This document shows, in pieces, positions 53,740 to 64,000 of a DNA stretch of 64,000 nucleotides. The stretch spans positions 32,240,814 to 32,304,813 of the forward strand of contig CM019691.1 in the NCBI GenBank assembly GCA_009760885.1. Reading direction: 5' to 3'. The notes beneath the pieces are model-generated. The model had not been told where the DNA came from and searched no databases. It was given only the letters and a program-made list of their open reading frames with translations. Source of the stretch: Achatina immaculata. Its lineage: Eukaryota > Mollusca > Gastropoda > Stylommatophora > Achatinidae. Every line of letters starts with the position of its first letter. Position 1 is the stretch's first letter. A program made the position numbers and the translations under genes.

Positions 53740-54845
53740 TTTTAAATCTTTCTGAAGCAGGTTGTGTGGAATGAGGATAATTTGCCCATTTCCTTTTCAG
53801 TTCTTTCTACAGCATTCTGCTCCGTAGAGGAGTATGGATTATACACAATTTTCGTGCAGCTTTATCTTGGTTCTCGTTGTTCTCGCTTTATTATTCTTCT
53901 ATTTATTTGTTCCCCCATCTAGTGTTAGTATACTGCCAAGGAATGTGAAGGTATCTGTTTCTGTTTAGTTTTGGTCATTAATTTGAATTGCTGCTTGGTT
54001 TTCTATATTTACTTTCATTGTTTATGACTACCACAATGATGAAAACAGTAGCTGATAGAATATATCCTTATCTAACCCATGTCCCTATCGTTGACACAAA
54101 AAAGAACAAATATATCTATACTACAAGAGCTTAATATTGAAGAAGGCTGGCTAGTGAAGAGGATTAAAGAGAGAAAACTGAAATATTTTGGACACATTAA
54201 ACGTCATGATAATTTAGAGAAGACCGTATTGGAAGGATACATAATGGGAAAAAGAAAAAGAGGAAGACCAAGACGAAGATGGCTGCAAGACATCGTTGAC
54301 GATCTGGAAATGGATGCAACAGCAGCAGGCCATCTTGCTCACAACCGAGAGGCCTACAGGAGTGCTGTTTGGGAGGCAAAGTTCCGCAAGGGACATGCAA
54401 ATGAATGAATGAACCCCTGTTTTGACATCAAAGTTTATATTACTTTGGCCAACACTATAAGTGAAATTGGCATAGACATTTTTTTTTATTATTGCTACTG
54501 GATGGAATGATGTTTCACAGGCTCTCAAAAGTCTCCACATACTTTCTCTGCGTACACTATCAAACGCTTTTTCAAAATCAATGAAATTTATATATAACTG
54601 TCTCTGGTATTCTGAGCATTGTTCTATTATGTTTTTTAGCGTGGATATGTAGTCTTTGCATCGCCTGCTACATCTAGATCCTGATTGTTCATGCCTCAAC
54701 TTCTTTTCTAAGTCTGTTGAGAATATGTTGATGCTGATGTTTCCTAATATTTTACTTTGGGCAGAGAGGAGGATAATTTCCTTCCAGTCGTTACAATCCA
54801 AGTACTCTGTACTTTCACATAGCTTAAAAAGGAATTTCATTACCT
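53740..54845 (-). mobile_element. LINE family K reverse transcriptase, interrupted by LINE A
   Basis: Upstream part (54840-54421): WKEIILLSAQSKILGNISIN, HEQSGSRCSRRCKDYISTL, LYINFIDFEKAFDSVRRESM and NFDVKTG. After the insert, the downstream part continues as V-R-*-G-Y-I-L-S, then loses the catalytic box. Near 53990-53790 it resumes with the N-D-Q-N...TFLGSILTLDGG and ILLYGAEC regions. So this is a palm-deleted, frame-broken LINE of the CFDP2-like type that later received a family A insertion. Confidence 0.85.
54072..54420 (+). mobile_element. LINE family A, 3' end inside LINE K, 9-bp TSD
   Basis: AACCCATGT (54072-54080) and AACCCCTGT (54412-54420) flank a fragment that encodes NIEEGWLVKRIKERKLKYFG, GRPRRRWLQDI and the HANE end followed by ATGA repeats. 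Removing it restores the K motif T-G-V-R-(Q)-G-Y-I-L-S. The frame 54079-54408 is uninterrupted, the best-preserved family A terminus here. Confidence 0.92.
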
Positions 54846-54902
54846 AAGCCAGTTCAGCGTGAAGTGGAATTAGATGACGTAGCAGTAATTGTAGTGATAA
54901 CT

Positions 54903-54948
54903 CAGTAGTAGTAGCAGTAGTAGTAGTTTTAGTAGTAGTAGTAGTAGT

Positions 54949-54998
<50 letters not shown>

Positions 54999-55000
54999 AA
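54903..55000. repeat. (GTA)n microsatellite
   Basis: About 30 GTA/GTAGTA units with a few interruptions; gives a spurious poly-Tyr frame on the minus strand. Confidence 0.95.
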
Positions 55001-55204
55001 GTACCGTTAGTACTATTAATACTATAAGTGGTGTTGGTAAGCTAGGAGTAATCAGTGTCGGATATTTGCACAAGCTACACGAACTAGAGCTTGGGGCTGA
55101 GCAGTCTGTGGAACCGCATAACATTTCAGAATTTCCTGTTTTGATAGGCACCTCTGTCAGGCCTTCTGGTGTCATTTTTTAACCTAGGGGCCTCCAAGCT
55201 TTAT

Positions 55205-55487
55205 TTAGTTTAGGCCTCACCAAGTCTAAATCCGGCACGGAAACTTAGGGTCTCCCCAAATCTAAATCCGGAACGACAGCTTAGGCCATAACCAAGTCTA
55301 AATCCGGCACGATAGCTTAGGGCCTCACAAAGTCTAAATCAGCCACGACAGCTCTGGCCCTCACAAAGTCTAAATCAGGCACAGAAACTTAGGGTCTCCC
55401 CAAATCTAAATCCGGTACGGCAGCTTTGGGCCCTCACCAAGTCTAAATCCGGCACTGCAGCTAAGGGCCCCAGCAAGTCTAAATCCT
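55205..55487. repeat. 36-bp tandem repeat, about 8 copies
   Basis: The unit contains AAGTCTAAATCCGGCACG followed by GCTTAGGGCCTCACC. Copies vary by 10-20 percent. No coding frame persists. Confidence 0.88.
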
Positions 55488-56017
55488 CTGCACAGTTGGG
55501 ATATTAATATCCCAGTGGTACTCTTATTAGTATGCGAAGAGCATAGAACTTAAGAAGATGGAAACGAAGTAGCCTATAAATCAGTGACGTTTACGACAAA
55601 ACAAAATCATCGCAGTTGATTTTAATAGAGAAGCCTGGCACCAGACTATTTTAATTTGCCGCCAGTTTTTCCTATACTAAATTTCAACTGACAAGTAAAC
55701 GAAGGGAGACTATGCGCTGTCGCTATCAGCCTTTTCTGGGCCTGCATGAAGGTAGTTCGAGTGTCTGAGTACAATAAACAACCTTTCCTGTCTCGGCAGA
55801 AAATAGGTCACTTGGAAGTTCACGTCATAGGAAGCGGAAGTTTGCAGAGAATTAATTTTATACTGCGTAAAGAAATTTACTTGTCATGTCTCTTTCCTCC
55901 TTTAGCTTTCAGACGGTCCTGATAGGACTCGGCGATTTGCTTCATGTAATGGGATATTTAAAGTTTCTGTATTTTCCTCCCTCCATCTCTTGCGTGGGAG
56001 GGCTCTCCCTGGTTTCC
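55488..56017. other. Anonymous DNA
   Basis: No gene was recognised. Confidence 0.4.
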
Positions 56018-56693
56018 TACACTTCTTATATATCTTATATCCCTCCAGTGCCGTTAAATGTCAAATAGGACTCGCAAGGTAGTTCGCCAATTTTTCCTGT
56101 CTTCGGCGAGTCTTTCAACCTCCTCAAGGGATTTTATGCCCGTTAATTTGGCCTTTCTTAACAACGTCCTCTTTAGAGTTTCACGCCGTCTGCCTCTTTC
56201 TCTTTGGCCTGTTGTGTTCCACTTGATAGCTTGTTTTGGGATTCTCTGACCATTTCTTCTCATCACGTGATCAACAAATATCCATCTCCTTTTCCTAATC
56301 ACCCATCAGACTGGTTGTTGTTCAGTCATCTGTCTTATCTCTGCATTGTTCTTGAATTCATTCCACTTGATGCTGAGTATTTTCATTAGGCATTTGTTTT
56401 CAAAAGAGTCTAATTTCTTGCCTACTTCTTTAGTTGTTTTCCAGCTTTCGCATGCATAAATGAGGGTGGATATTACATTTGAACTGAATAGTCTTAACTT
56501 GATTTTTGTGCTTATAATTTTTGAATTCCATATGTTCTCAAGATTCTTGAAGATCGATGCTTGCTTTTGCAATTCTGATTCTAACTTCCTTTCTGGTGTC
56601 ACCATCCTGATCTATGTAGCTGCCAAGTTGTGCAAATTGATTGACTTCTTCAATATCTGTCCCTTCTATGTGTATTTTCCATTACACTTCTTA
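56018..56693 (-). mobile_element. LINE family B, 654-bp 3' copy with 11-bp TSD
   Basis: TACACTTCTTA at 56018-56028 and 56683-56693 flanks 56029-56682. Minus-strand frames (56605-56306 and 56302-56054) encode NLENIWNSKIISTKIKLRLF, IYACESWKTTKEVGKKLDSF, MIRKRRWIFVDHVMRRN and GQRERGRRRET. The two frames are separated by one stop near 56304. The end has the ATATAAG-type tail. Confidence 0.93.
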
Positions 56694-57150
56694 GCCGGAG
56701 TTTTTTTCCCTCTGGTAAACCATCTAGCGGAAATTTACTTGAAACTAAATTAGTGTCACATTAGTGAAGGTTTTTGTTTGTTGTTTGATCTGATGACACT
56801 TGCTTGTCATTTCTTGATGTATGCTTTCACCGTGAAAGTAGCATGCTGTGTCACTGATGATTTCCTGTTTTGTCTGATCACGCTTTCATGATCGCTACCT
56901 TCATTTTTTCATGTTGGTTTCGTCTTTCCAGCTGCTCCAGGATCTTCTTCTCAGAAAAAGTGGGCTGACTAGTTCTCCATCTTGTTCTGTTCCTTGTCCT
57001 GATGATGCACAGGTCTTAGTAACTTAATGCTCTGAATTATTTGCCAGTCTGTGTTGCTGTGGTCTCCGAGCGCTTTCGCTGTCAACACTTCCTTTCTATA
57101 TATAATTATAAGTGTCTTCTATTTATTATATATCACAATCTATCTTAATA
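56694..57150. other. Anonymous DNA
   Basis: No gene was recognised. 56920-57020 vaguely resembles LINE coding on the minus strand but could not be placed. Confidence 0.4.
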
Positions 57151-57411
57151 AAGAGGTTGGCAACTTTTTTAAATAAAAGACCCAAATGCCATTATTATGA
57201 GTAGACGGCAGGCCGCATTCATCTTTATAGTTGAGAATTGAGGGCGGAAATAATAAGCAGAATAAACTTGGAATGTATGTTTTCCTTACGCGATATTATG
57301 TTACAAGGACGCTGAAATGTGTGAGAGACGTGTGTTTGTGAGGCACTAGAATCCCTGATAATTTCGTTCGCGGTCAGATCTGCCCAACAAGGCCGTAGGT
57401 TGCCGACCCAT
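57151..57411. mobile_element. Possible hAT-type non-autonomous element
   Basis: Left end AAGAGGTTGGCAACTTTT and right end GGTTGCCGACCCATG are imperfect inverted repeats (about 10 of 14 bases) of the GGTTGGCAAC type found in hAT miniature elements. They are 260 bp apart, and the interior contains GGCAGGCCGCATTCATC. The 8-bp TSD is not convincing (flanks share only TAATA). Confidence 0.42.
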
Positions 57412-58245
57412 GTAATAATATGTTATCTTTCAGGTTCCCTTCACTTTCTTTATTTATATATCCGTTTATAGTTGTACAGCTAAAATACTGTTTTGCCTTT
57501 TCTTCTCTCAGTAAAGTATACTCTTTGTATAAACGTTTATATTTGACCTTTTGTTAAATTATATTTATTACATTCTGTGTGCATATCTCTTCACCACAGA
57601 GTATTGTTCTGGAATGTACAGTATTTAACAGCTCCAGAAGTTTGTTGTTATAGATCCTCTATAAGAATTAGTTTCATGCTCCAAAATGTAAGGTAGGCCA
57701 CTGCTGCTATCCTGGTACTTTCCACGTTATATTTTCCATTCTCCGTTATCAAGTTTCCACAATACGCGGATTATTATTTTTTCTCCAAGTGATTATCCCG
57801 TGTTTTTGGTCCCGTGTCTCATATTATTTGTAACGCAGAAGAAAAATAAATTAGCGAATCCAGAGATAGACAAATGGCCTTTCAGTGGGACTTGTATTTC
57901 ATGCAGCAAATATGAGCCCAGACGCACGGAGCACAAAAATTCTCATTACAGGCAGATTTTGTGACATAAAATTAAGAAATTTTTTTCTTTATTTTGTTCC
58001 CGTAGCCAATAATCTCTTATGACCAGTTGCTCTGTCCACTCTGTAGGGCATACAAAATTTATGATTTTGAAATAATCGGAAAAGATTTTTGTTTTCGTTA
58101 TCTTCTCAGATTGATTTCTGAGCAAATGTGGCCGATCCGATTTGTGAAACTGTCTTGCCTTATCTCCTCTCTTGCACACCTTTCACTGTTGAGGGCACAA
58201 ATAAACGTTTTAAAAGAGTTTAACTATTAGCTTTATATAATGGGA
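57412..58245. other. Anonymous DNA
   Basis: No gene was recognised. Confidence 0.4.
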
Positions 58246-60367
58246 GATTCAAGTTTTATGAATTTCTGAAATATCCTCACTCTAATTCTTTCGTGGGCGG
58301 CCTCTTCTTCTATTTCCTACAGTTCTTAGCATGAATATTTTATGTGCCATATTGTCTGCTGATAGTCTTGTAATGTGGCCAAGCCATTTGACTGCTGTTC
58401 ATTGCTGTGGTGTTCTACTCTAACCTTTGCCGTTATTGTGTCATTTCTGATCGGGTCAGCTCTTGTTGCATTTAGCATTCTCCTCAAACATCTCATTTCT
58501 GTCCTGACGAATTTCCTTTTATTTTTATCTATCAGTGCCAGTTGACAGTACAGATTTGGGAAGGAATGTAGAAGTGTGCGGTGCTCGCTTTGTTTCAGTT
58601 GTGATATATTTCTTTTTCAATAAAAGTGTCATTTGCCCAATGACCTGATCTGCATTAATGCATTGTTCTGAATTTCAGCATCGATTTTCCCAGCTATTCA
58701 GCGGATAATAATATACTCCCTAGGTATTTGAAATGGTTTGTCTGTTTCAGAGATTGATTGTCCAGAGATTTATTGTCAGGAAGATCTTGGTTTGGGATAT
58801 CTTCTCTGACACTGGTCATGGCTTCTCTTTTTTTTTTTCAGCACTGATTTTCATTTTGTGGTTTTTACATGCCCTTGCTAAGCTATTCATGTTCTAATGT
58901 AGGTCTTTCTTTGACATGGCTTTAAGTGTCGTAAGCAGCAAGAAGTGCATTTATAGTGCAGTAATGGAGTATATCTTCTAAAGGATGTTGTAAGCGTAAC
59001 GACATTATTTCTGGAGTCTGGCTGTTGGGCAGTTCTGTGGTGGAATTTTCACTGTGCAAGCTAGCTTCCCTGAGATGTTGTCAATGTATGTTATGAATAG
59101 TAAGAGAGATAGTACACAGCCTTGCCTCGCTTCATATTTTATGTTAAATGGTTCTGAATGTCCATCATTTGTTTCAGCTGTACGCCGACTGTTTTCGTAT
59201 AGGGTTTTGCACAATCTGATCAGATGTGCATTCACTTCAAAAGTAGTAAGATTTTCCACATGTTGTACCTTGTCAACCCTATCGAATGCGTTTTCGTGAT
59301 CTACTTAAGCTATGTACAGTATATGACTGTGTTCTACTGATTTTTCTGTTAATTGTCTTAAGGAGAAAATGTCATGTGTAAAGTTTCTATTTTTCCTAAA
59401 TCCCATACAAGTTTCATGTAAGTGTGGCTCAGACACTTTTCAATCATGCAGAATAAATTTCCTCTATAGTTTAATCCTGCGATGCCTCTATATTGGTTAC
59501 AGTTCCTTTTACTGTCCCTTTAAAAAAAATCAGATTATGGGAACTACAGCGTTTATCCAGTCCTGTGTGTTTTTTTCTCATACCATGTTATAGGGTCTGT
59601 GAAGCCAAGCTATTTCAGTCTCTTTCGCACATTTGACGAATTCTTTTTACACTTCATCACATCCGGGAGCTTTGTTCACTGAGGCCTTTCGGATAGCTTC
59701 TCTGATTTCAACCAGAGGCGTGTCTGGTTCGGGTCTCATAGGGCCGACTGTTGTTAGCTCGGTGTTGAGAAGCCTGAAACATTGGTATACAGAGTAGCGT
59801 TGTCCAAGTATTGCCTTCAGCTTTCCAACACAGGCCCTGGTGTGCATGCTGCGTCACCATTAACATCGTTTAAAATATCTGTTGGGTCGAAGTGTTGGGT
59901 TGAAGTGTTGGGTCGAAGTGTTGGGTCGAAGTGTTGTGCTCTTTTTCACTGCTTTGATCTTTTTTTTTTTTAACAAAAAAATGTCGTATCTTCTTTGTGA
60001 TCATTGTTTATTGCTTCACTGTACTCCTGCCTTTACGTTATCTTTGCATCATTCTGCTACCTCTCTGTCTTCTTGCAATTTGGTATTCAGTGTAGTCTTG
60101 CTCTTGCTTACGTCTCATCCATTCTGTATATTTATTTTTCTTTTATGTTATAGCCTCTTTTACATAATCATTCTGTCATTTTATTACTTTCATTTGTGTA
60201 CCTCTCTGCTTTTTTTTTTTAGTTTCACTCGTTTCCTTTGCTGCTTGTAAAATGCTGGATTAGACAAGGGATACATGACTCTTCCGCTAATTAATTTTCT
60301 TTGAGTAAGTTAATGAACAGTTCTCCTACTTTGTTTTTATAAAATTTGAAATTTATAGAGTCACTTT
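58246..60367 (-). mobile_element. LINE family J, long decayed copy
   Basis: The minus strand from about 60360 down reads in pieces. First comes the linker (KVGELFINLLKEN; YRMDETQ), then the fingers (59847-59647, EIREAIRKASVNKAPGCDEV) and the palm (59259-59005, KYEARQGCVLSLLLFITYID). The terminal region near 58560-58330 gives FPNLYCQLALIDKNKRKF, VRTEMRCLRRMLNATRAD and LATLQDYQQTIWHI. Many stops and frame changes mark it as one of the oldest LINE copies here. A SINE sits at its upstream end. Confidence 0.78.
59885..59938. repeat. 14-bp tandem repeat, about 4 copies
   Basis: Unit GTCGAAGTGTTGGG with one C/T variant, inside the LINE J linker region. Confidence 0.9.
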
Positions 60368-60668
60368 CTCTAAAATATGACAGTCTGGCTGGCTAAGTGG
60401 TTAGGCGTTCGGTCTACTAACCCCGTGGTATCGGGTTCAAGTCCCAGCATTGGGGATTTTTTTTTTCTGGTACCACCACACCAAAAAAGCTCCCAGGGTC
60501 CATCTTGCCTCTAATGGGGAGGTAAATCGGCCAGGCGTGGTACTGACCACATCACACTTTCATATGTCGTAGAATGTATCTGGAAATACGGAACTAACAA
60601 CGGTATCTCCAATATGCCTTAATGGCATGGAAACGGGGATTTTACCTTACTTTTTTTCTCTAAAATAT
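60365..60668 (+). mobile_element. tRNA-derived SINE (type 2), copy 2, with TSD
   Basis: TTTCTCTAAAATAT occurs at 60365-60378 and 60655-60668 around the element 60379-60657; part of the Ts may belong to the tail. A box TGGCTAAGTGGTTAGG at 60390-60405 and B box GGGTTCAAGTCC at 60433-60444. The body shares GGCCAGGCGTGGTA(C)TGACC and the GGGATTTTA end with the copy at 10964. It includes an extra ATACGGAACTAACAACGG segment that the first copy lacks. Confidence 0.93.
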
Positions 60669-60804
60669 CAATGATTATTGATTAGGGTCATACTACTGAT
60701 CACATTTGAGAGTATAAAGTAATGTTTCAGATCCAAAGAAGCTAATGTTCGGTTTTAAATTACGGAATACCATGTACTGTTTTATATCCAATTTATCAAA
60801 TGTG
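60669..60804. other. Short anonymous interval
   Basis: No feature was recognised. Confidence 0.4.
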
Positions 60805-61471
60805 GTTCGACTACTAGGTTAGCAGGGTAGGGGTATCCCTCTATCAAAGGAGAAGTAAGACGCCTCCTTACCTCCGTCAGCCTACGGGACACCCTTGGGT
60901 AAGGTGGAGTACCCCTATAGCTCCCCCCCTCGATAAAGGTGACGTAAAGCCATGGGAGCAGGTGGTGGATGGAATGGGAGAGCAGCCGACAGATAATGTT
61001 GGTTATGGTCACCATTCTATGATGGTAGGCAGATGATCTCAAGGTAGGGACAATGGCTACGATCACCGACTAGTACAGTCACTGCCCGGAAGGAAAGCAA
61101 TGGTAAACTATCTTCTGAAAATATACCGAGAAACTCAAACAGCAAACAAATATATCCATACTACAAGAACTTAATACTGAAGAATGCTGGCTAGTAAAGA
61201 GGATTAAAGAGAGAAAACTTAAATATTTTGGACACATTAAACGTCATGATAATCTAGAGAATACCATCTTGGAAGGGTACATAATTGGGAAAAAGAAAGA
61301 GAGGAACACCAAAGCGAAGATGGCTGCAAAACATCGTTGATGATCTGCAAATGGATGCATCAGCAGCAGGCCATCTTACTCACAACCGAGAGGCCTACAG
61401 GAGAACGGTTAGGGAGGCAAAGTTCCGCAAGGGACATGCAAATGAATGAATGAATGAATAGTTCGACTACT
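60805..61471 (+). mobile_element. Internally deleted LINE A element (5' leader joined to 3' end), 11-bp TSD
   Basis: GTTCGACTACT at 60805-60815 and 61461-61471 flanks 60816-61460 (645 bp). The left about 320 bp match the family A leader at 27797-28113. At about 61137 the sequence passes straight into the family A terminal coding region (KYFGH, AYRR-V-REAKFRKGHANE) and the AATG tail. All of the endonuclease and reverse transcriptase is missing. As it has both element ends and one TSD, it moved as a unit, using enzymes supplied elsewhere. Confidence 0.92.
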
Positions 61472-62464
61472 GACTTATGGCACAGAGGTCCACCTACGGC
61501 GGTCAGCTCTACTGTGTAATGAGGAAGTTTTATATTTTAAGAATGTGTTCACGGCAATGAACGTTTGATATTTTAAAATGATTATTAGTAGATGTCCACT
61601 GTACCTCGTAGATGCCCACTGTATCTCGTAGATGCCCACTGTATCACGCAGATGTAACTAAAATCTGCTCAGTGCTGCCACAAATCGCTCAAACGTTTGC
61701 CCTCGTCTGCCAAACTTTCATTGTCTTAATTCATGAATGTGAGTTCTCGTTTCACGCGTACGCAGAAATATTTAGGAGATTAATATCTCCAGTGATCGGC
61801 TTACTTCAGATATGCATTTCTACATTCTCACAGGCGTTTATTCCTTTGTTAATATTTCAGAAGCCCGATGGTCCTCTGGCAGATATTCGATTTTTTAGAG
61901 GAGGGGGGGGGCGTTATTATGTGTATTAACGCTAACAGGCATATGAACTAGTTCATGCCCTCAAATGTTTGTTAAACTAGTTCATGCCCTCAAATGTTTG
62001 TTAATTCACTTTTTATACTTGCAACAAACCGATGTTGGTTATAAATCACGAACATTTTTCTTGTTGCTGCTGTTTCATTTTCAGAGTAAAAATGTATGAA
62101 GCCCTGAGAGTGTTACGTTTCCCACTCTGTGTTCTAGTTAACAGGCTTCTAGTTAACAGGCTTCTAGTTAACAGGCTTATTTTCCATTCCACTCCCTCTC
62201 CGAATCTGTCCTTTTGAGTTTGTATTTTAAAAGTTGTGCCTTCCGTTATACGACTGTGCACTCGTGTTCAAAAGCTATGCACATAAAACCGCAACCGCTC
62301 CCCCACCCACCCACCCCCGAATATTTAAATAAATACAAACATACCTGGCTTAAACAGCCTTTAAATTCCACCCCCCCCTCCCCGCCGCTGTAAAAGCGGA
62401 CATCGTCTTGAAGACTTTTCACACTTGCCAGTGCATAAAAAGGCTTAAAAACATATTTACAACG
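61472..62464. other. Anonymous DNA with several tiny tandem repeats
   Basis: A 20-bp unit GTAGATGCCCACTGTATCTC three times (61587-61650), a 31-bp unit AACTAGTTCATGCCCTCAAA twice (about 61944-62000), and a 16-bp unit CTTCTAGTTAACAGGC three times (62131-62178). C-rich runs near 62300-62390. No gene was recognised. Confidence 0.7.
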
Positions 62465-62670
62465 TCATTTGTTAATGCACACATTATAGTTTATCATTTA
62501 TTAATGTGTAAATTATAGTTTATCACTTATTATGTGTACATTATAGTTTATCATTTATTAATGTATACATTATAGTTCATTATCTATTAATGTATACATT
62601 ATAGTTCATTATCTATTAATGTATACATTATAGTTCTTCATTTATTAATGTATACATTATAGTTTATCGT
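62465..62670. repeat. About 30-bp AT-rich tandem repeat, about 7 copies
   Basis: Unit of the form ATGTATACATTATAGTT followed by CATTATCTATTA. GTATAC is palindromic in each unit. Confidence 0.9.
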
Positions 62671-63279
62671 TTCTATACGAGAAATGAACTCAAAATAAAA
62701 AAAATAATAAAAACGAAATATTGATAAACAGCAGAGATATGTAACATCCAGTAAATATTTTGTGATATATTCAAGTCTAGGGAGATACTGGCTTAAGAAG
62801 CTGTAATTTAAAACATTAATTCCTTTCCCATACTCAACAAACAAGCAAACACACTATCTGAAGCCAGTGTTTTAGTGTTGTAAAACTTGTCATAGCAATC
62901 GAACAATGGACGACCAGAAGCATATTCCCAGAAAGTGCACTTTATTTTCAAAATGTGGATAATTGGGCATCCAGGTCCATCTGGCACTCTTGATATTTGG
63001 CCAGGTTTAGTTCTAAAGCTATCACTCAACCTCATCAGGATGGTACTGGAAATGAGATAATGTTTTATTTTATAATTTCCAAAGTGGTTATGGTCGTCTT
63101 GGTTCTCACATCGTTGAAGTCAACTGGAACGCTCCATTCCTGGGTCAGTTTCAGAAAACAAATGCCAGTGCTCTATAGCCCACTCCCTGCTAACGCTTGT
63201 TACGTGTTTTAAAGATCCTCACTAAAACGTCATAAGTAAAGAACTCAAGTTCACATTTCCAGGGAAATGCTGCTGCTGC
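62671..63279. other. Anonymous DNA
   Basis: No gene was recognised. Confidence 0.4.
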
Positions 63280-63810
63280 AACAATAAAATAATGGCAGCA
63301 ACAACAACAACAACAACTGCGACAACATAAGCAATGGCAGCAACAGCAAAAGCAGAAAGAACAACAACGATAGTGGCGACAGCAAAAGCTACAATAGCAA
63401 TAACAGCAACGGCAACAGCAGACAACACCAGTGGTAACAGTAACAAGAACAGCAACAACAAAAACAGCAGTAACAGCATTGGCAAAAACAAACAAAAAAC
63501 AGCAGCAATAACAAAAAAAAAACAGCTGCAACATTCTGACAACAACAACAATATCAACAGTAACAGAAAACAGCAGCTGCAACAACAATAAGAATTGCAA
63601 AAACAGCACAACTGCGACAATAACACAGGTAACAACAACAAAAACAGCAGCAACAACAACACCAATAGCAAAAACAACAACAAAGACAACAAGAACAATA
63701 ACAAAATAAACAATGGCAACAACAACAAACAACAGCGGCAACAACAGCAATAAAAATGGCAACACCAACAATAAAAATGGCAGCAACAGCAACAGTGGCA
63801 ATAATCTCAC
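63280..63810. repeat. (CAA/GCA/AAC)n-rich low-complexity tract
   Basis: About 530 bp of CAA, GCA, ACA and AAT trinucleotide mixtures. All long frames across it (poly-Asn/Thr on plus, Leu/Val/Cys-rich on minus) are by-products; no start context or flanking domain suggests a real gene. Confidence 0.9.
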
Positions 63811-63940
63811 AACTGTCAAAAATTGCAAAAGGATTTACCATACTAAAAAAGTAAGGAACTTCGTTTTAGTTCACGAAGCCACAAACGAGTTTTCTGTGGT
63901 CTTTTGAGGAATGAAACGCTGGTAAAATAGTTCCCGTGGT

Positions 63941-64000
63941 TCTCATTCTGTTCTTCTTCTTCTTCGTTCGCTTCTACCACCAAAACCGCACTGTGATCCT
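63941..64000 (-). mobile_element. 3' end of a second GC-rich retroelement, cut by the window edge
   Basis: On the minus strand the last 60 bases read AGGATCACAGTGCGG, TTTTGGTGGTAGAAGCGAAC and GAAGAAGAAGAA. This matches the 3' end of 48263-49245 (GGATCACAGGGTGGTC, TTGGTGGTAGAAGTGAACG, GAA tail). The rest lies beyond the window. Confidence 0.8.

Noticed and set aside
63190..63841. Long Leu/Val/Cys-rich minus-strand frames and Asn/Thr-rich plus-strand frames
   Set aside because: Products of the CAA/GCA low-complexity tract, with no domain or start context.

Overview
The window looks like repeat-dense intergenic or intronic DNA from an animal nuclear genome. It is AT-rich and full of microsatellites, has tRNA-derived SINEs, at least ten lineages of non-LTR retrotransposons (LINEs), two Tc1-like DNA transposons and a mariner relic. 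No bacterial-style operons, rRNA or complete tRNA genes are visible. The LINE styles and the abundant short-tandem-repeat tails fit a lophotrochozoan, most likely a mollusc, but that is inference. No host protein-coding gene could be recognised. Nearly every long open frame is transposon coding or low-complexity sequence.

Layout. 1-13 kb: minisatellites (46, 40 and 38 bp units), a 921-bp tandem duplication, a LINE with a minisatellite inside its coding end, two 5'-truncated copies of one LINE family (C), and two SINEs. 13-26 kb: mostly anonymous sequence with one complete Tc1-like transposon (two premature stops), 37-bp and 29-bp arrays, and nested LINE fragments (D inside A). 26-30 kb: a 51-bp array and the 5' half of a family A LINE with its endonuclease. 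30.4-36.6 kb: the most informative locus. A decayed mariner transposase is split by a full-length 4.5-kb LINE (endonuclease, reverse transcriptase, RNase H), and further on a 38-bp piece of the mariner coding region is amplified about 21 times. 37-44 kb: one LINE fragment with clean target-site duplications, then a long anonymous stretch. 44.8-47.5 kb: a palm-deleted LINE (D) next to a truncated Tc1-like transposase. 48.3-49.2 kb: a GC-rich, modular, non-coding retroelement that shares its 3' end with the 4.5-kb LINE. 49.3-56.7 kb: LINE B interrupted by LINE A, more A, F and K pieces, and short arrays. 58-61.5 kb: LINE J interrupted by a SINE, then an internally deleted family A element (5' leader joined to 3' end). 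61.5-64 kb: small tandem arrays, a CAA/GCA-rich tract and the 3' end of another copy of the modular retroelement.

How the parts relate. Target-site duplications (TSDs) give an order of insertion: the mariner is older than the 4.5-kb LINE; B and K are older than A; A is older than D; J is older than the SINE. Most LINE families here end in their own short tandem repeat, for example GA, AATG, GAT, AAT or GAA. Many microsatellites in the window sit exactly at these ends. LINE family letters (A to N, H, J, K) are local labels used only in this annotation.
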